The notes under the pieces are model-generated. The model had not been told where the DNA came from and made no database searches. It saw only the letters and a program-made list of their open reading frames with translations. Below are positions 7,978-16,537 of a DNA stretch of 64,000 nt, piece by piece. The first letter of the stretch is position 1, and each line of letters begins with the position of its first letter. Made by a program: the position numbers and the translations under genes. Source of the DNA: JAPWJZ01 sp964575605. GTDB taxonomy: Bacteria; Pseudomonadota; Alphaproteobacteria; Micavibrionales; UBA2020. The DNA is taken from the NCBI GenBank assembly GCA_964575605.1, contig CAZNRN010000016.1, positions 16,280 through 80,279 on the forward strand. Reading direction: 5' to 3'.

Positions 7978-9228
7978 ATGCATGCCTGCGGCATCGATTT
8001 CGGCACCTCGAATTCTGCTGTCGCAGTAAGTGACAATAGCGGCGCACGCCTTGTGCCCGTCGAAGGCGACAGCGGCACGCTGCCCTCGGCCATCTTCTAT
8101 CAGGCGCCCGCAAATACCCCTGCTTATGGCCGCACGGCACAGAAGCTGTTTTTCGAGGGCGAGGAAGGCCGCTTCATGCGCAGCCTGAAGCGCATCCTCG
8201 GCACGGCGTTGATGAGCCAGGGCACCGTGGTGAACGGCAAGGGTCGCAGCTTCGATACCATCATCGGCGATTTCGTCTCGCACCTTAAAAAGACGGCGGA
8301 GGCGAAGCTGAACCATCCGCTGACCCATGCCGTCATGGGGCGCCCCGTGCATTTTATCGACGGTGACGCGGCCGCCGATGCGCGCGCCGAAGATGAATTG
8401 CGCCGCATCGCCATGGCCGCGGGTTTCTCCGGCGTCGCTTTCCAGTTCGAGCCTGTCGCCGCGGCCTTCGCGCACGAGGCGCATGTCGAGGGGGAAAAGC
8501 GCGCGCTGGTGGCCGATATCGGCGGCGGCACCAGCGATTTCACGGTCATTCGTGTCTCGAAAAACTATATCGCGCGCGCTGACCGTTCGGGCGATATCCT
8601 CGGCCATTCGGGCGTGCGCCTGGGCGGCAACGATTTCGACAAGGCGCTGAGCCTTTCCTCCTTCATGCCCGCGCTGGGCTACCGCACGGTTTATGGCGAG
8701 AAAATGTTCGATGTCCCGCTTGCCCCTTTCCACGACATGTCGGAATGGTCGAAGGTGAACTTCCTCTACACCCCCAAGGTGAAGAAGGAAATGCGTGATA
8801 TCTTACAGGAATCACACTCCGCCAAGCGGTTCAAACGTTTCGTCGACGTGCTGGAGCGGGAACTGGGCCACCGCCTGCTGGCGGAGGTGGAGGGCGCAAA
8901 AATAGAACTTACCACCCACACCGCCGTCACCGTCCCCCTCGATTTCATCGAGGAAGGCTTGGTGTCGAACGTCGCGCGCGAAGTTTTCGACGACTCCATC
9001 CGCGCCCATGTCAACCGCATCAACGAAGCCGTCACCGAATGCCTGAACCGCGCGGGATGCAAGGAAGACAGCATCGAGATCATCGTCCTCACCGGCGGCC
9101 CCACCGAAACCCCGCTGCTGAAAAAAGCTGTCTGCAGCCGGTTTCCCAAAGCGACCGTATCGGAAGAAAACAAGCTTTCCTCCGTCGCGCTGGGATTGGG
9201 ATATGACAGCTTGAGAAAATTCGGTTAG
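7978..9228 (+). CDS. Hsp70-family (YegD-like) ATPase
   Basis: 416 residues. The N-terminal phosphate-1 motif GIDFGTSNSAVAV, the phosphate-2 motif VADIGGGTSDFTV and the adenosine motif VLTGGPTETPLL identify an actin/Hsp70 ATPase. The protein ends soon after the ATPase domain and lacks a normal DnaK substrate-binding domain, as in E. coli YegD and related proteins. Its role is probably chaperone-like but the client is unknown. It starts 15 bases after the ureohydrolase stop and could be co-transcribed. Its last four bases overlap the convergent hydrolase gene. Confidence 0.88.
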   Translation: MHACGIDFGTSNSAVAVSDNSGARLVPVEGDSGTLPSAIFYQAPANTPAYGRTAQKLFFEGEEGRFMRSLKRILGTALMSQGTVVNGKGRSFDTIIGDFVSHLKKTAEAKLNHPLTHAVMGRPVHFIDGDAAADARAEDELRRIAMAAGFSGVAFQFEPVAAAFAHEAHVEGEKRALVADIGGGTSDFTVIRVSKNYIARADRSGDILGHSGVRLGGNDFDKALSLSSFMPALGYRTVYGEKMFDVPLAPFHDMSEWSKVNFLYTPKVKKEMRDILQESHSAKRFKRFVDVLERELGHRLLAEVEGAKIELTTHTAVTVPLDFIEEGLVSNVAREVFDDSIRAHVNRINEAVTECLNRAGCKEDSIEIIVLTGGPTETPLLKKAVCSRFPKATVSEENKLSSVALGLGYDSLRKFG

Positions 9229-9908
9229 AGCATTTTGATAAATTCCGCCACCGCCGCGGCTGTTTTTTCTGGTGATTGCTGCAGTAAAAGGTGCGGGCCA
9301 TCGATAACCCGCAGAATGGCCTTGCGGCAGCTTTGTGCGATTTCACCAGAAGTCCCGCGCCTTAAAAGCCTATCCTGCCCAGCCTCAAGGATGAGTGCGG
9401 GCACTGTAACATTCGCCAGCGCCGGCCTTACATTGGCACCCAGCGCTTCTTCTCCGCGCCTGATAAAAACATCCTTGGGCAGCGACCGCACAACCGCGCA
9501 TATTTCGACTGCAGTTCTATCGTCTTTGTTATTGAGGAGAAGATTGTTAAGGAACCAGACAGGCAAGTTGATCTTTCCTGCTGTATTTAGAATCAATCTC
9601 GCCAGCAACGACATCGCAACAGGCAAAGGCCGGACTGCGAAGGTGCCGACCAAAATAATTCCTTTTAGATTTCTCGCCGCGGCTTGGGCAACGCTCACAC
9701 ACAATGGGCCTGAAAAGGATTGCCCCAAAAGAACAAAATCTTCGGTGGGCAGTTTCTTTGTCACGAACGCTGCAAGTTCCGCATAGTCCATCGGCTCTGT
9801 TTGGGGTAAGGCAATGGCCTCGCAAGCAATATCCGTCGGCAGCCGCCGGATAAACTCCGCAGAAAAAGTTGCACTGCCGTCAAACCCTGGAAGGATAACA
9901 AGCTTCAT
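9225..9908 (-). CDS. Alpha/beta-hydrolase
   Basis: 227 residues. The nucleophile elbow GQSFSGP, a possible acid residue in AGQDRLL and the histidine in DGPHLLLQ give a complete Ser-Asp-His triad in the usual order, and the start MKLVILPGFDGS is typical of the fold. Substrate is unknown. The ATG at 9908 is preferred to a TTG 13 codons upstream because the fold begins there, although the ribosome site is weak. The gene looks somewhat richer in A and T than its neighbours. No signal peptide is seen, so it is probably cytoplasmic. Confidence 0.8.
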   Translation of the reverse strand: MKLVILPGFDGSATFSAEFIRRLPTDIACEAIALPQTEPMDYAELAAFVTKKLPTEDFVLLGQSFSGPLCVSVAQAAARNLKGIILVGTFAVRPLPVAMSLLARLILNTAGKINLPVWFLNNLLLNNKDDRTAVEICAVVRSLPKDVFIRRGEEALGANVRPALANVTVPALILEAGQDRLLRRGTSGEIAQSCRKAILRVIDGPHLLLQQSPEKTAAAVAEFIKML

Positions 9909-9959
9909 ATAAGCAGAATACTTTATGCTTCCGCAAAGGTGAAGCAATCCAGCAGTTTT

Positions 9960-10508
9960 TTACAAACTGGGCGGTTTCGCCGCAGCTTCCAGCTTTACCG
10001 TGCGCCCTAAAAACGGCAGGCGGATGAGGAAGCCGTGGACGTCGAGGGTGGTTGAATCCCTCTGCACGACGTCGAGGCCGTAATATTTTTTGTGGAAGGG
10101 CCAGTAGACGCGGCCTCTCCATTTGTCGCCCTGCTTGGTCAGCTCTAGCTGGCCTTCCATGCCGACGAAGCCCTGCACGTCCTCGCCGGTGATTTTCCTG
10201 ACGTCTTTTTGCAAGATGGCGGCGGCCAGCTCGCGCACTTTTTTGTCGCTGGAATCGAGCGCGACCACGCGCGCGCAAAGGCCTTTGCCCGGGCATTCCC
10301 ACATCATCAGCGTCGCGCCGTATTGCGGATGTTTCCAGTAGGTCGCACCCGTGGGCAAGGTGTCTTTCACCGCGGTGACAGGCACGGCGGCGCTGGCGCT
10401 GTCTTGCGCAAACATCGCCTGCGAAAACAAACCTGTCGCCGCGCAGAAGCTCAGCGTCAGCATCGGCAGCGAGAGGCCGGTCCGTTTTTTACCCGTGGAT
10501 TTGTCCAT
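9960..10508 (-). CDS. Exported DUF2147-like protein, paralogue 1
   Basis: 182 residues with a signal peptide (hydrophobic run ending in MFAQD near residue 35). The body has the YWKHPQYGATLMMW start, a WRGRVYWPFHKKYYGLDV strand pair and a HGFLIRLPFLG end, which follows the DUF2147 layout (a small beta-rich periplasmic protein of unknown function). The next gene upstream encodes a longer protein of the same layout. A terminator separates the two, so they are probably independent transcripts. Confidence 0.7.
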   Translation of the reverse strand: MDKSTGKKRTGLSLPMLTLSFCAATGLFSQAMFAQDSASAAVPVTAVKDTLPTGATYWKHPQYGATLMMWECPGKGLCARVVALDSSDKKVRELAAAILQKDVRKITGEDVQGFVGMEGQLELTKQGDKWRGRVYWPFHKKYYGLDVVQRDSTTLDVHGFLIRLPFLGRTVKLEAAAKPPSL

Positions 10509-10529
10509 GGCGATGTTATAGCAAATGAG

Positions 10530-10556
10530 AAAGGGCGGGTCAAACGCCCGCCCTTT
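10530..10556 (-). terminator. Terminator between the two DUF2147-like genes
   Basis: Perfect ten-pair stem AAAGGGCGGG (10530-10539) / CCCGCCCTTT (10547-10556) with a seven-base loop. It lies downstream of the leftward gene 10575-11246 and has T-rich flanks on both strands. Confidence 0.8.
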
Positions 10557-10574
10557 TTCAATATTTCCAATATC

Positions 10575-11246
10575 TTAGGGGTCAGGCCAGTTGATGCGGC
10601 ACTGCTCGGCCGGCGGGTTGTCGACGCTGCTGGCTTTCTCTGACAGCTTGATAAGCGGGAAGCCCGTGAGATACCCGTAAACCTTCAGCTGCCCGTCGTT
10701 CATCTGCTTGATGTCGAGGCCGTAGGTGCCGCCGTTGAAGGGGCTGGTGATGGTGCCCGTCCAGGTGTTGTCATTTTTCTTGGTCAGCTTGATGTCGGGC
10801 TGGAAGCCGCAATAGGCTTCGATCTCCCATTTCTCGACAGCGTCGGGGTCGGGCACGATGCGGTAGGACGGCGCGCCGCGGCCGACGCCCGTATTATCGC
10901 GCACGCGCTTGCCGTAGCCTTTCAGCTGCGCCATCAAATATTTGTTGTTGGCGTCGTCGGGATTGACCGAGTAGATCGTGGCGCGCAGGCCGTTGTCCTG
11001 GTCCGGCTCGACCTTCACGACCATGTCGTAATCCTTGTGTTTCCAGTATGTCGCGCCATCGCCGATTTTCTTCGGCTGCTCGAATTTGGTGATGTTGGTG
11101 GCTTCAGGCTTTGCGTTTTCGGGCGTTTCCTGCGCGAAGGCCTTGGCGGGACCGAAGCCAAACGCGAAGAGCGCGGAAGTGCCGAGCGCAAGCTGGTTGG
11201 ATTTTTTGGATACAGTATCGAAAAACTTTTTCAGCTTCTGGCGCAT
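10575..11246 (-). CDS. Exported DUF2147-like protein, paralogue 2
   Basis: 223 residues. The ATG at 11246 has AAAAAGGGG before it and is followed by a basic, then hydrophobic leader ending in AKAFAQE near residue 36-40. It shares the YWKHKDYDMVVKV start and the WTGTITSPFNGGTYGLDI and YGYLTGFPLIKLS segments with the neighbouring paralogue, but has an insertion in the middle carrying a cysteine (EAYCGF) and an extra C-terminal segment with a second cysteine. Function is unknown; periplasmic location is inferred. Confidence 0.7.
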   Translation of the reverse strand: MRQKLKKFFDTVSKKSNQLALGTSALFAFGFGPAKAFAQETPENAKPEATNITKFEQPKKIGDGATYWKHKDYDMVVKVEPDQDNGLRATIYSVNPDDANNKYLMAQLKGYGKRVRDNTGVGRGAPSYRIVPDPDAVEKWEIEAYCGFQPDIKLTKKNDNTWTGTITSPFNGGTYGLDIKQMNDGQLKVYGYLTGFPLIKLSEKASSVDNPPAEQCRINWPDP

Positions 11247-11564
11247 GCAGAACCCCTTTTTGCCTTGCTGGTGAAACCGATATTTAAAAAGGATAGGATG
11301 CAGCGCTAACACTGCCTAGATGCAAAACGCAGCTGTTTCCCTAAGCTGTAAACTTCGCAAGAAAAAAACCGGGCACATAAATTGGGCGCGCGGATATTTA
11401 TTCGTTCAATTGCAGGTGGTTTCTAGATGGCGGCAAAAAGCCGAAACCCCGCCATCTTTAATTCTTATAAACCACTGAATTATAAAGCTTTTATCCCCTT
11501 GCCCGCTCGCCTCGTTTCTGATATTATGTAAACTATTTCAGGGGGATAAAGGAGCCCCTCGCCC
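11247..11564 (+). other. 318-base divergent intergenic region
   Basis: AT-rich, with no convincing open frame. It holds a nine-pair inverted repeat AGATGGCGG (11425-11433) / CCGCCATCT (11449-11457) whose role is unclear, because both flanking genes point away from it, and the promoter of the ankyrin gene at 11499-11527. Confidence 0.6.
11499..11527 (+). promoter_or_regulatory. Promoter of the first ankyrin gene
   Basis: TTGCCC (11499-11504), 17 bases, TATTAT (11522-11527), 37 bases before the GTG start. Confidence 0.5.
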
Positions 11565-12452
11565 GTGAAGATCGCCGAGGAATTCAAGGAAGCAGTGAAG
11601 TACGCGTTGGAGAACCCGCCGCTGCGCATGATTGAAAGCGGCAGCCTGCGCGGGCAGAAGGCGTTGAAGGCCTATTTGAAAATGCGTCCCGGCATCATCG
11701 ACGACAAGCTGGAAAAATATCAGGGCTATACGCTGCTGCATGTTGCCGCACGGCGCGGCAATGCCGGCGCGGTGAAGATACTGGCCGAATACGGCGCGGA
11801 TTTGAAACAGACGACCGACAGCGGCGTGACGCCCTTGGCGCTCGCCGTCATCTTCAGCGACAACACGGCCACGTGGTCGGAGCGCCAGCGCCTTGCGTCT
11901 TACCTGCTGGAAAAAGGCGCGGATATCGAGGCACGCTTCGGCTACGACCAGCGCACCATGCTGCAGGAAGCCTTCGCCCAGAACATGGAGAAGGAAGCGC
12001 GTTTCCTGCTGTCAAAGGGCGCAAACGCCCATGCCGAGCCGCTCAATGAAAAGAAAATGACGCCGCTGATGGAATGCCTGCTCGTCCCTGGCGGCGAAAA
12101 CATGCTGGAACTGGGCATCGCCGAGGGCATGGACGTGACAGCCGAAAACATCTACGGCATGACGCCGATGTGCTTCGCCAGGACAGCCGCGGCCGCGCTG
12201 ACGCTGATCGAGGCAGGCGCAGACCCGTACCATAAAGACGTGTCAGGCTGTACGGCAATCGCTTACGTGCCGGAGCAGGAGCGCGAGATTGTGGAATCCC
12301 GGCTGCAGGCGGATGCGGGCCGCCTGAGCGCGCTGCGCGAGCAGAAGAAAGCGAAGCAGGACGCAGCGCATGACGCCGCCTGCCATGCGCCGGTCAATGC
12401 CGATACGATGAAGCCGCTGAAGCTGAAGAAAAAGCCCGGACCGCGCGCTTAA
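11565..12452 (+). CDS. Ankyrin-repeat protein 1
   Basis: 295 residues, start GTG with AAGGAG nine bases upstream. About five ankyrin repeats can be followed from residue 50 to 225, for example GYTLLHVAARRGNAGAV, GVTPLALAV, MTPLMECLL and GMTPMCFA, with the terminal GADPYHKD turn. A charged helical tail leads to a basic end, MKPLKLKKKPGPRA. A similar ending is found on three other genes or gene remains in this window. There is no signal peptide. Ankyrin proteins bind other proteins; a partner or an export route cannot be deduced. Confidence 0.88.
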   Translation: MKIAEEFKEAVKYALENPPLRMIESGSLRGQKALKAYLKMRPGIIDDKLEKYQGYTLLHVAARRGNAGAVKILAEYGADLKQTTDSGVTPLALAVIFSDNTATWSERQRLASYLLEKGADIEARFGYDQRTMLQEAFAQNMEKEARFLLSKGANAHAEPLNEKKMTPLMECLLVPGGENMLELGIAEGMDVTAENIYGMTPMCFARTAAAALTLIEAGADPYHKDVSGCTAIAYVPEQEREIVESRLQADAGRLSALREQKKAKQDAAHDAACHAPVNADTMKPLKLKKKPGPRA

Positions 12453-12459
12453 GGCGCAA

Positions 12460-12801
12460 TTACCATTTCTTGAAGATAAAGAACGACGCAGCGACGAGGA
12501 AGGCGAAGCCGACCGCGTGGTTCCACCTGATGGGTTCATTCAGGTACATGACCGAGAAACAGGCGAAAACAACCAGCGTGATAACCTCTTGTATCGTTTT
12601 CAGCTGCGCGGCGTTGAAGGTGCCGTGGCCGATGCGGTTGGCGGGCACCTGCAGGCAGTATTCGAAAAAGGCGATGCCCCAGCTGGCAAGGATGACGATC
12701 CAGAGCGCATGGTCCTTGAACTTCAAATGCCCGTACCAGGCAAAAGTCATGAAGACGTTCGAGAGGAAGAGAAGGCCAACGGTTTTGAGTGCGACGTCCA
12801 T
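12460..12801 (-). CDS. DUF486 small DMT-type membrane protein
   Basis: 113 residues with four hydrophobic helices and the FMTFAWYGHLKF and FNAAQLKTIQEVITL segments typical of DUF486, a four-helix member of the drug/metabolite transporter group. AAAAAGGGG precedes the ATG. It is the last gene of a tight leftward operon with the MATE transporter (12-base gap), FMN reductase and pirin. Substrate is unknown. Confidence 0.85.
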   Translation of the reverse strand: MDVALKTVGLLFLSNVFMTFAWYGHLKFKDHALWIVILASWGIAFFEYCLQVPANRIGHGTFNAAQLKTIQEVITLVVFACFSVMYLNEPIRWNHAVGFAFLVAASFFIFKKW

Positions 12802-12813
12802 GGGATCCCCTTT

Positions 12814-14142
12814 TTAGCTTGCCGCCTTGCGGCCCAGTACGTAAGAAATGAAACCGACAACGAAATTCGTCGCCATCAGCGCGACAAGGATGCCTGTGAA
12901 ACCCATTTGCTTTTGTAACAGGTAGGCAAGCGGCACGTAAAGAATAATGGCCTTGAGCAAGATCAGGGCAGTTGCCTGCAGCGGCTTGCCCATGGCGTTC
13001 AGCGCCGCGTTCGACACGATCATGGCGCCCATCGCCCCGAAGCTGATCGGCACCCAGTGCATATATTGCGCGGTGAAGCCGATCACCAGCGGGTTGCTGT
13101 CGAAGAGCGCGGGAATTTCCTGGTCGAAAAACCAGAACAGCGCCGCGACAATAAGCCCCCAGACGATGGCATAGCGCGAGCCCTTTTCCATCGCCTCCTG
13201 GATCCGGCCATAATTGCCCGCGCCGTAATTCTGGCCTGTGAAGATAGAGCCCCCTGCCGCCGTGGCATAGAAAATCAGCGTCGCGACGCTTTCCAGGCGC
13301 CCCGCAACACCCAGCGCCGCCACGGCTTCCTTGCCGAAACCGGCGGCCATCCAGGTGATGATTGCGGCGGAAACGGGCGCGATCTGGTTGCTGACGATCG
13401 AGGGGATAGCGACGTGCAGGATGCGCCCCCAGCTATTGAACACGCCCGCGTGGAAAAACCGGCGCGGCTCGATGGTTTTCTTGCGGAAGATGATGAAGAA
13501 ATAAGAGACAACGCAGGTGAACCACGAGGCGACCACGTGCGCGGCCGCTGCACCCGGCAGTTCCATGCACGGGATGGGGCCAAAGCCGAAAATGAACATG
13601 GGGTCGAGGATGAGGTTCGATGCGGCCAGCAGCGTCATGACGCGCGAGACGAATTTGGTATCGCCGACCGCGCGGCTGACCGCATTGCCCATCATCGTCA
13701 GGCTGATGAAGGGCAGCGCGATATACCAGATGGCCATGTATTTTTTAATCAGCGGCAGCAGTTCGGCCTTGGCGCCCATCAGCGTGAAGATGGGGTCGCT
13801 GGCATAATGGCCGACGACGCTGGCGAAGACGATGGTGACGACCGCAAGACTGATGGCGTCGGTCGAGAGCATCCGGACTTTCTCCATATCGCCCGAACCA
13901 TAGACGCGCGAGATGATGGAGGAAGAACCGACGTTGAGGCCGAAGATGATGCCCATGAAAAACATCACAACAGGGATGCAGAAGCCCAGCGCCGCCAGCG
14001 GTTTGGTGCCCAGCTGCGATATGAAATATGTATCGGCGACAGTGAAAGACGTCATCGCCATCAGGCCCCAGGCCAGCGGAATGGACAGGCGGCGCATATG
14101 CGCGCCGACGTCGCCTTCCAGCAGTGAGGGACGTGCAGTCAC
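12814..14142 (-). CDS. MATE-family efflux transporter
   Basis: 442 residues with about twelve membrane segments in two six-helix halves. The N-terminal SIPLAWGLMAMTSFTVADTYF and the GLNVGSSSIISRVYGSGD segment are typical of MATE (MatE) multidrug/Na+ or H+ antiporters of the inner membrane. Start GTG with AAGGA 5-9 bases upstream. It lies nine bases after the FMN reductase gene, so it is probably co-transcribed with the pirin and reductase genes and may export a toxic product that they handle. Confidence 0.9.
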   Translation of the reverse strand: MTARPSLLEGDVGAHMRRLSIPLAWGLMAMTSFTVADTYFISQLGTKPLAALGFCIPVVMFFMGIIFGLNVGSSSIISRVYGSGDMEKVRMLSTDAISLAVVTIVFASVVGHYASDPIFTLMGAKAELLPLIKKYMAIWYIALPFISLTMMGNAVSRAVGDTKFVSRVMTLLAASNLILDPMFIFGFGPIPCMELPGAAAAHVVASWFTCVVSYFFIIFRKKTIEPRRFFHAGVFNSWGRILHVAIPSIVSNQIAPVSAAIITWMAAGFGKEAVAALGVAGRLESVATLIFYATAAGGSIFTGQNYGAGNYGRIQEAMEKGSRYAIVWGLIVAALFWFFDQEIPALFDSNPLVIGFTAQYMHWVPISFGAMGAMIVSNAALNAMGKPLQATALILLKAIILYVPLAYLLQKQMGFTGILVALMATNFVVGFISYVLGRKAAS

Positions 14143-14151
14143 GGGTAGTCC

Positions 14152-14736
14152 TTATGCGTAGATTTTCTGCAGCGTCGCGACCAGTTCCGCGCCGATATTG
14201 TGGACGGATTTCGACAGCTTCTCGTCCTTCAGCGCGCCGTTTTCGTCGAAGGCTTCGCCCGCCTTCGGGATTGCCTGCATTTTCGGCATCACGGTGACGT
14301 TGATGTTCTGCAGCAGTTCACGCAGCTGGTAGAGCCCGCGGATGCCGCCCAGCGCGCCCGGCGACGCCGAGAGCAGCGCCGCGTATTTGCCGGTGAAGGC
14401 GAGCAACGAGGGTTCGCCCTCGGCCGATACACGCGACGCCCAGTCGATGGCATTTTTCAGCACGGCGGAATAACCGCTGTTGTATTCGGGCGAAGCGATG
14501 AGGATGCCGTCGCTGTCGACCAGCAGTTTTTTGAACTCGCGCGCCTTTTCGGGCAGGCCGTCGGCAGCTTCGAGGTCGCCGTCGTAAAGCGGCATGGGGA
14601 AGTCGCGCAAATCCACCAGCGTGACTTCCGCCCCTGCGGCCTCCGCGCCCTTCGCGGCCAGCTTGATCAGCTTCTTGTTGAAGGAGCCCTTGCGTGTGGC
14701 CCCCGCGAAGGCGAGGATTTTTATTTTCTTGGCCAT
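14152..14736 (-). CDS. NADPH-dependent FMN reductase (ChrR/azoreductase-like)
   Basis: 194 residues of flavodoxin-like fold. The FMN phosphate loop GATRKGSFNKKL near the N-terminus and SPEYNSGYSAVLKNAIDW in the middle are typical of NADPH-dependent FMN/quinone/chromate reductases. AAGGAATAAAAA precedes the ATG. It lies between pirin (36-base gap) and MATE (9-base gap) in a leftward operon. A role in quinone or electrophile detoxification is inferred from the family and the neighbours. Confidence 0.9.
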   Translation of the reverse strand: MAKKIKILAFAGATRKGSFNKKLIKLAAKGAEAAGAEVTLVDLRDFPMPLYDGDLEAADGLPEKAREFKKLLVDSDGILIASPEYNSGYSAVLKNAIDWASRVSAEGEPSLLAFTGKYAALLSASPGALGGIRGLYQLRELLQNINVTVMPKMQAIPKAGEAFDENGALKDEKLSKSVHNIGAELVATLQKIYA

Positions 14737-14772
14737 TTTTTATTCCTTATTATTGCGGCTCCGCCGCGGTGT

Positions 14773-15477
14773 TTATTGCGGCAGGTCGAAAACAACGACT
14801 TCGGCTGCTTCGACGGCCTTTATAATGGCACGTCCGGGTTCGTTATCAAGCCCGAGCGCGTCGCCGGCCTCCAATACTTTGCCGTTAATGTCGACTGTAC
14901 CGCGCGCAACCTGGAACCAGTACTTGCGGCCGGCCTTCATTTCCAGAGAAACGTCGCGTCCGGCATCGAGGCGTGACACGTAAAGCCGTGCGTCCTGCTT
15001 GATGACCAGCGAACCGTTTTCGCCTTCGGGCGAGACGACAAGGCGCAGGTTGTTCTGCATTTCCGCCGGATCAAAGGTGGTTTGCTGGTATCCGGCCTTG
15101 CCGCCCGTTTCACGCGGCATGATCCAGATTTGCAGCAGATGCACGTCTTCGGCTTCCGACGGGTTGAATTCGCTGTGCAGGATGCCCTTGCCCGCGCTCA
15201 TCAACTGCACGTCGCCGGGGCGGATAACACCGCCGTTGCCCAGGCTGTCCTTATGCTCCAGCGATCCTTCCAATATGTAGGTGATGATCTCCATATTGGC
15301 GTGGCCGTGCATGTCGAAGCCCGTGCCCGCGCGCACGATGTCTTCGTTGATAACGCGCAGGGGGCCAAAGCCCATGTTTTTCGGGTCGTAATAGCCGCCG
15401 AACGAAAAACTGTGCCAGCTTTGCAGCCAACCGGTTTCGGTGGCTCCGCGTTGGTGTTTATGTCTAAGGTTTTGCAT
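14773..15477 (-). CDS. Pirin-family protein (quercetinase-like)
   Basis: 234 residues, bicupin. The N-terminal cupin carries the pirin metal-binding pattern (FDMHGHANMEIITYI and HSEFNPSEAEDVHLLQIWI with the usual His and Glu ligands). Many bacterial members dioxygenate quercetin or act as redox sensors. First gene of the pirin-reductase-MATE-DUF486 operon, transcribed divergently from a LysR regulator, the arrangement usual for an inducible target. GAGAGG precedes the ATG. Confidence 0.9.
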   Translation of the reverse strand: MQNLRHKHQRGATETGWLQSWHSFSFGGYYDPKNMGFGPLRVINEDIVRAGTGFDMHGHANMEIITYILEGSLEHKDSLGNGGVIRPGDVQLMSAGKGILHSEFNPSEAEDVHLLQIWIMPRETGGKAGYQQTTFDPAEMQNNLRLVVSPEGENGSLVIKQDARLYVSRLDAGRDVSLEMKAGRKYWFQVARGTVDINGKVLEAGDALGLDNEPGRAIIKAVEAAEVVVFDLPQ

Positions 15478-15547
15478 GATAACCTCTCTTTCTACCTTTG
15501 ATTATAATTCTTCTGCATTTTGAATGAATATGCCGTTTTTATAATTC

Positions 15548-15570
15548 ATTATTCGCTATTTTCGAATAAT
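15548..15570. promoter_or_regulatory. Perfect inverted repeat in the pirin/LysR intergenic region
   Basis: ATTATTCG (15548-15555) / CGAATAAT (15563-15570) with a seven-base spacer, ending eight bases before the LysR start codon. The 100-base divergent region is strongly AT-rich. An operator for the LysR protein, with autoregulation, is the natural reading but is inference. Confidence 0.5.
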
Positions 15571-15578
15571 ATAAGGAT

Positions 15579-16478
15579 ATGGACAGGTTATCGAATATCA
15601 TCGCCTTTGTGACCGTGGCCGAGACGCATAGCTTTGCCGAGGCAGCACGGCGGCTGAACCTCGCCAATTCGGTGGTCAGCAAGCGCATCAAGGACCTCGA
15701 GGCCTATCTGGGCGCGCGGCTTTTGCAGCGCACGACACGGCATGTGGCACTGACCGACGCGGGCTATGAATATTTCGACCATGCGCGCCGCCTTATCAAC
15801 GAACTGGCGGAGGTGGAGGAAAATCTGCGCTACCGCAACGAAAACCCGGTGGGGGACGTGAAGGTATCGGCACCCGTTTCTTTCGGGTCGAAATTCATGG
15901 GGCCGCCCGTGGCGTCATTTCTCGAAAAATATCCCGATGTGTCGGTGCGGCTGTTCCTTGGCGACCGCGCGGCGGCACTGACGGAGGAAGGCTTTGACCT
16001 TGCCATCCGCATCGGCGGCATCGGGGTGGAGAATACGTCATTGATCACACGCAAGCTGGCCGAGAGCCGCCGCGTCTGTGTTGCCGCACCCGGATACCTT
16101 GCAAAACATGGCCGCCCCGCCGTGCCGCAGGATTTATCACGCCATAACTGCCTGCTGTACAGCGGCATGGTGGATGGCCAGCACTGGCCCTTCATGGTCA
16201 AAGGCCGCCGCCTGATGCAGCCCGTGGCGGGGCGTTTTACGAGCGATAACGGCACCTTGCTATTACAGGCGGCGCAAGGGGGCTGCGGCATTGCCATGCT
16301 GCCGACCTTTATCGCGGGGCCATCGGTGAACGGCGGCGCGCTGGAAATTGTGCTTGAAGACTACGAAGAACCGCCGATGAAGATCGAGGCCGTCTATGTG
16401 CAGCAGCGCCATCTTAGCGCCCGCACGCGCAAGTTTATCGACCATCTGGCCGAATATTTTTCGGGCTTCAGCGGATAA
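15579..16478 (+). CDS. LysR-family transcriptional regulator
   Basis: 299 residues. The N-terminal winged helix (FVTVAETHSFAEAARRLNL, then VSKRIKDLEAYLGARLLQRTTR) and the following periplasmic-binding-like effector domain (VSAPVSFG, LAIRIGG, GCGIAMLPTF) place it in the LysR subgroup close to AaeR/DmlR-type regulators. It is transcribed away from the pirin operon, which it probably controls in response to an aromatic or electrophilic ligand; the ligand is not identifiable. Confidence 0.93.
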   Translation: MDRLSNIIAFVTVAETHSFAEAARRLNLANSVVSKRIKDLEAYLGARLLQRTTRHVALTDAGYEYFDHARRLINELAEVEENLRYRNENPVGDVKVSAPVSFGSKFMGPPVASFLEKYPDVSVRLFLGDRAAALTEEGFDLAIRIGGIGVENTSLITRKLAESRRVCVAAPGYLAKHGRPAVPQDLSRHNCLLYSGMVDGQHWPFMVKGRRLMQPVAGRFTSDNGTLLLQAAQGGCGIAMLPTFIAGPSVNGGALEIVLEDYEEPPMKIEAVYVQQRHLSARTRKFIDHLAEYFSGFSG

Positions 16479-16485
16479 AGAAAAA

Positions 16486-16512
16486 CCCCGCCCGGGTTCA
16501 ACCTTGGCGGGG
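16486..16512 (-). terminator. Bidirectional terminator between the LysR and heptad-repeat genes
   Basis: Stem CCCCGCC (16486-16492) / GGCGGGG (16506-16512). On the minus strand it is followed by TTTTTCTTT; the plus strand has a weaker T run, so it can serve both convergent genes. Confidence 0.7.
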
Positions 16513-16537
16513 ATTTCCTTTGGTTCGCGTTAGAAAA

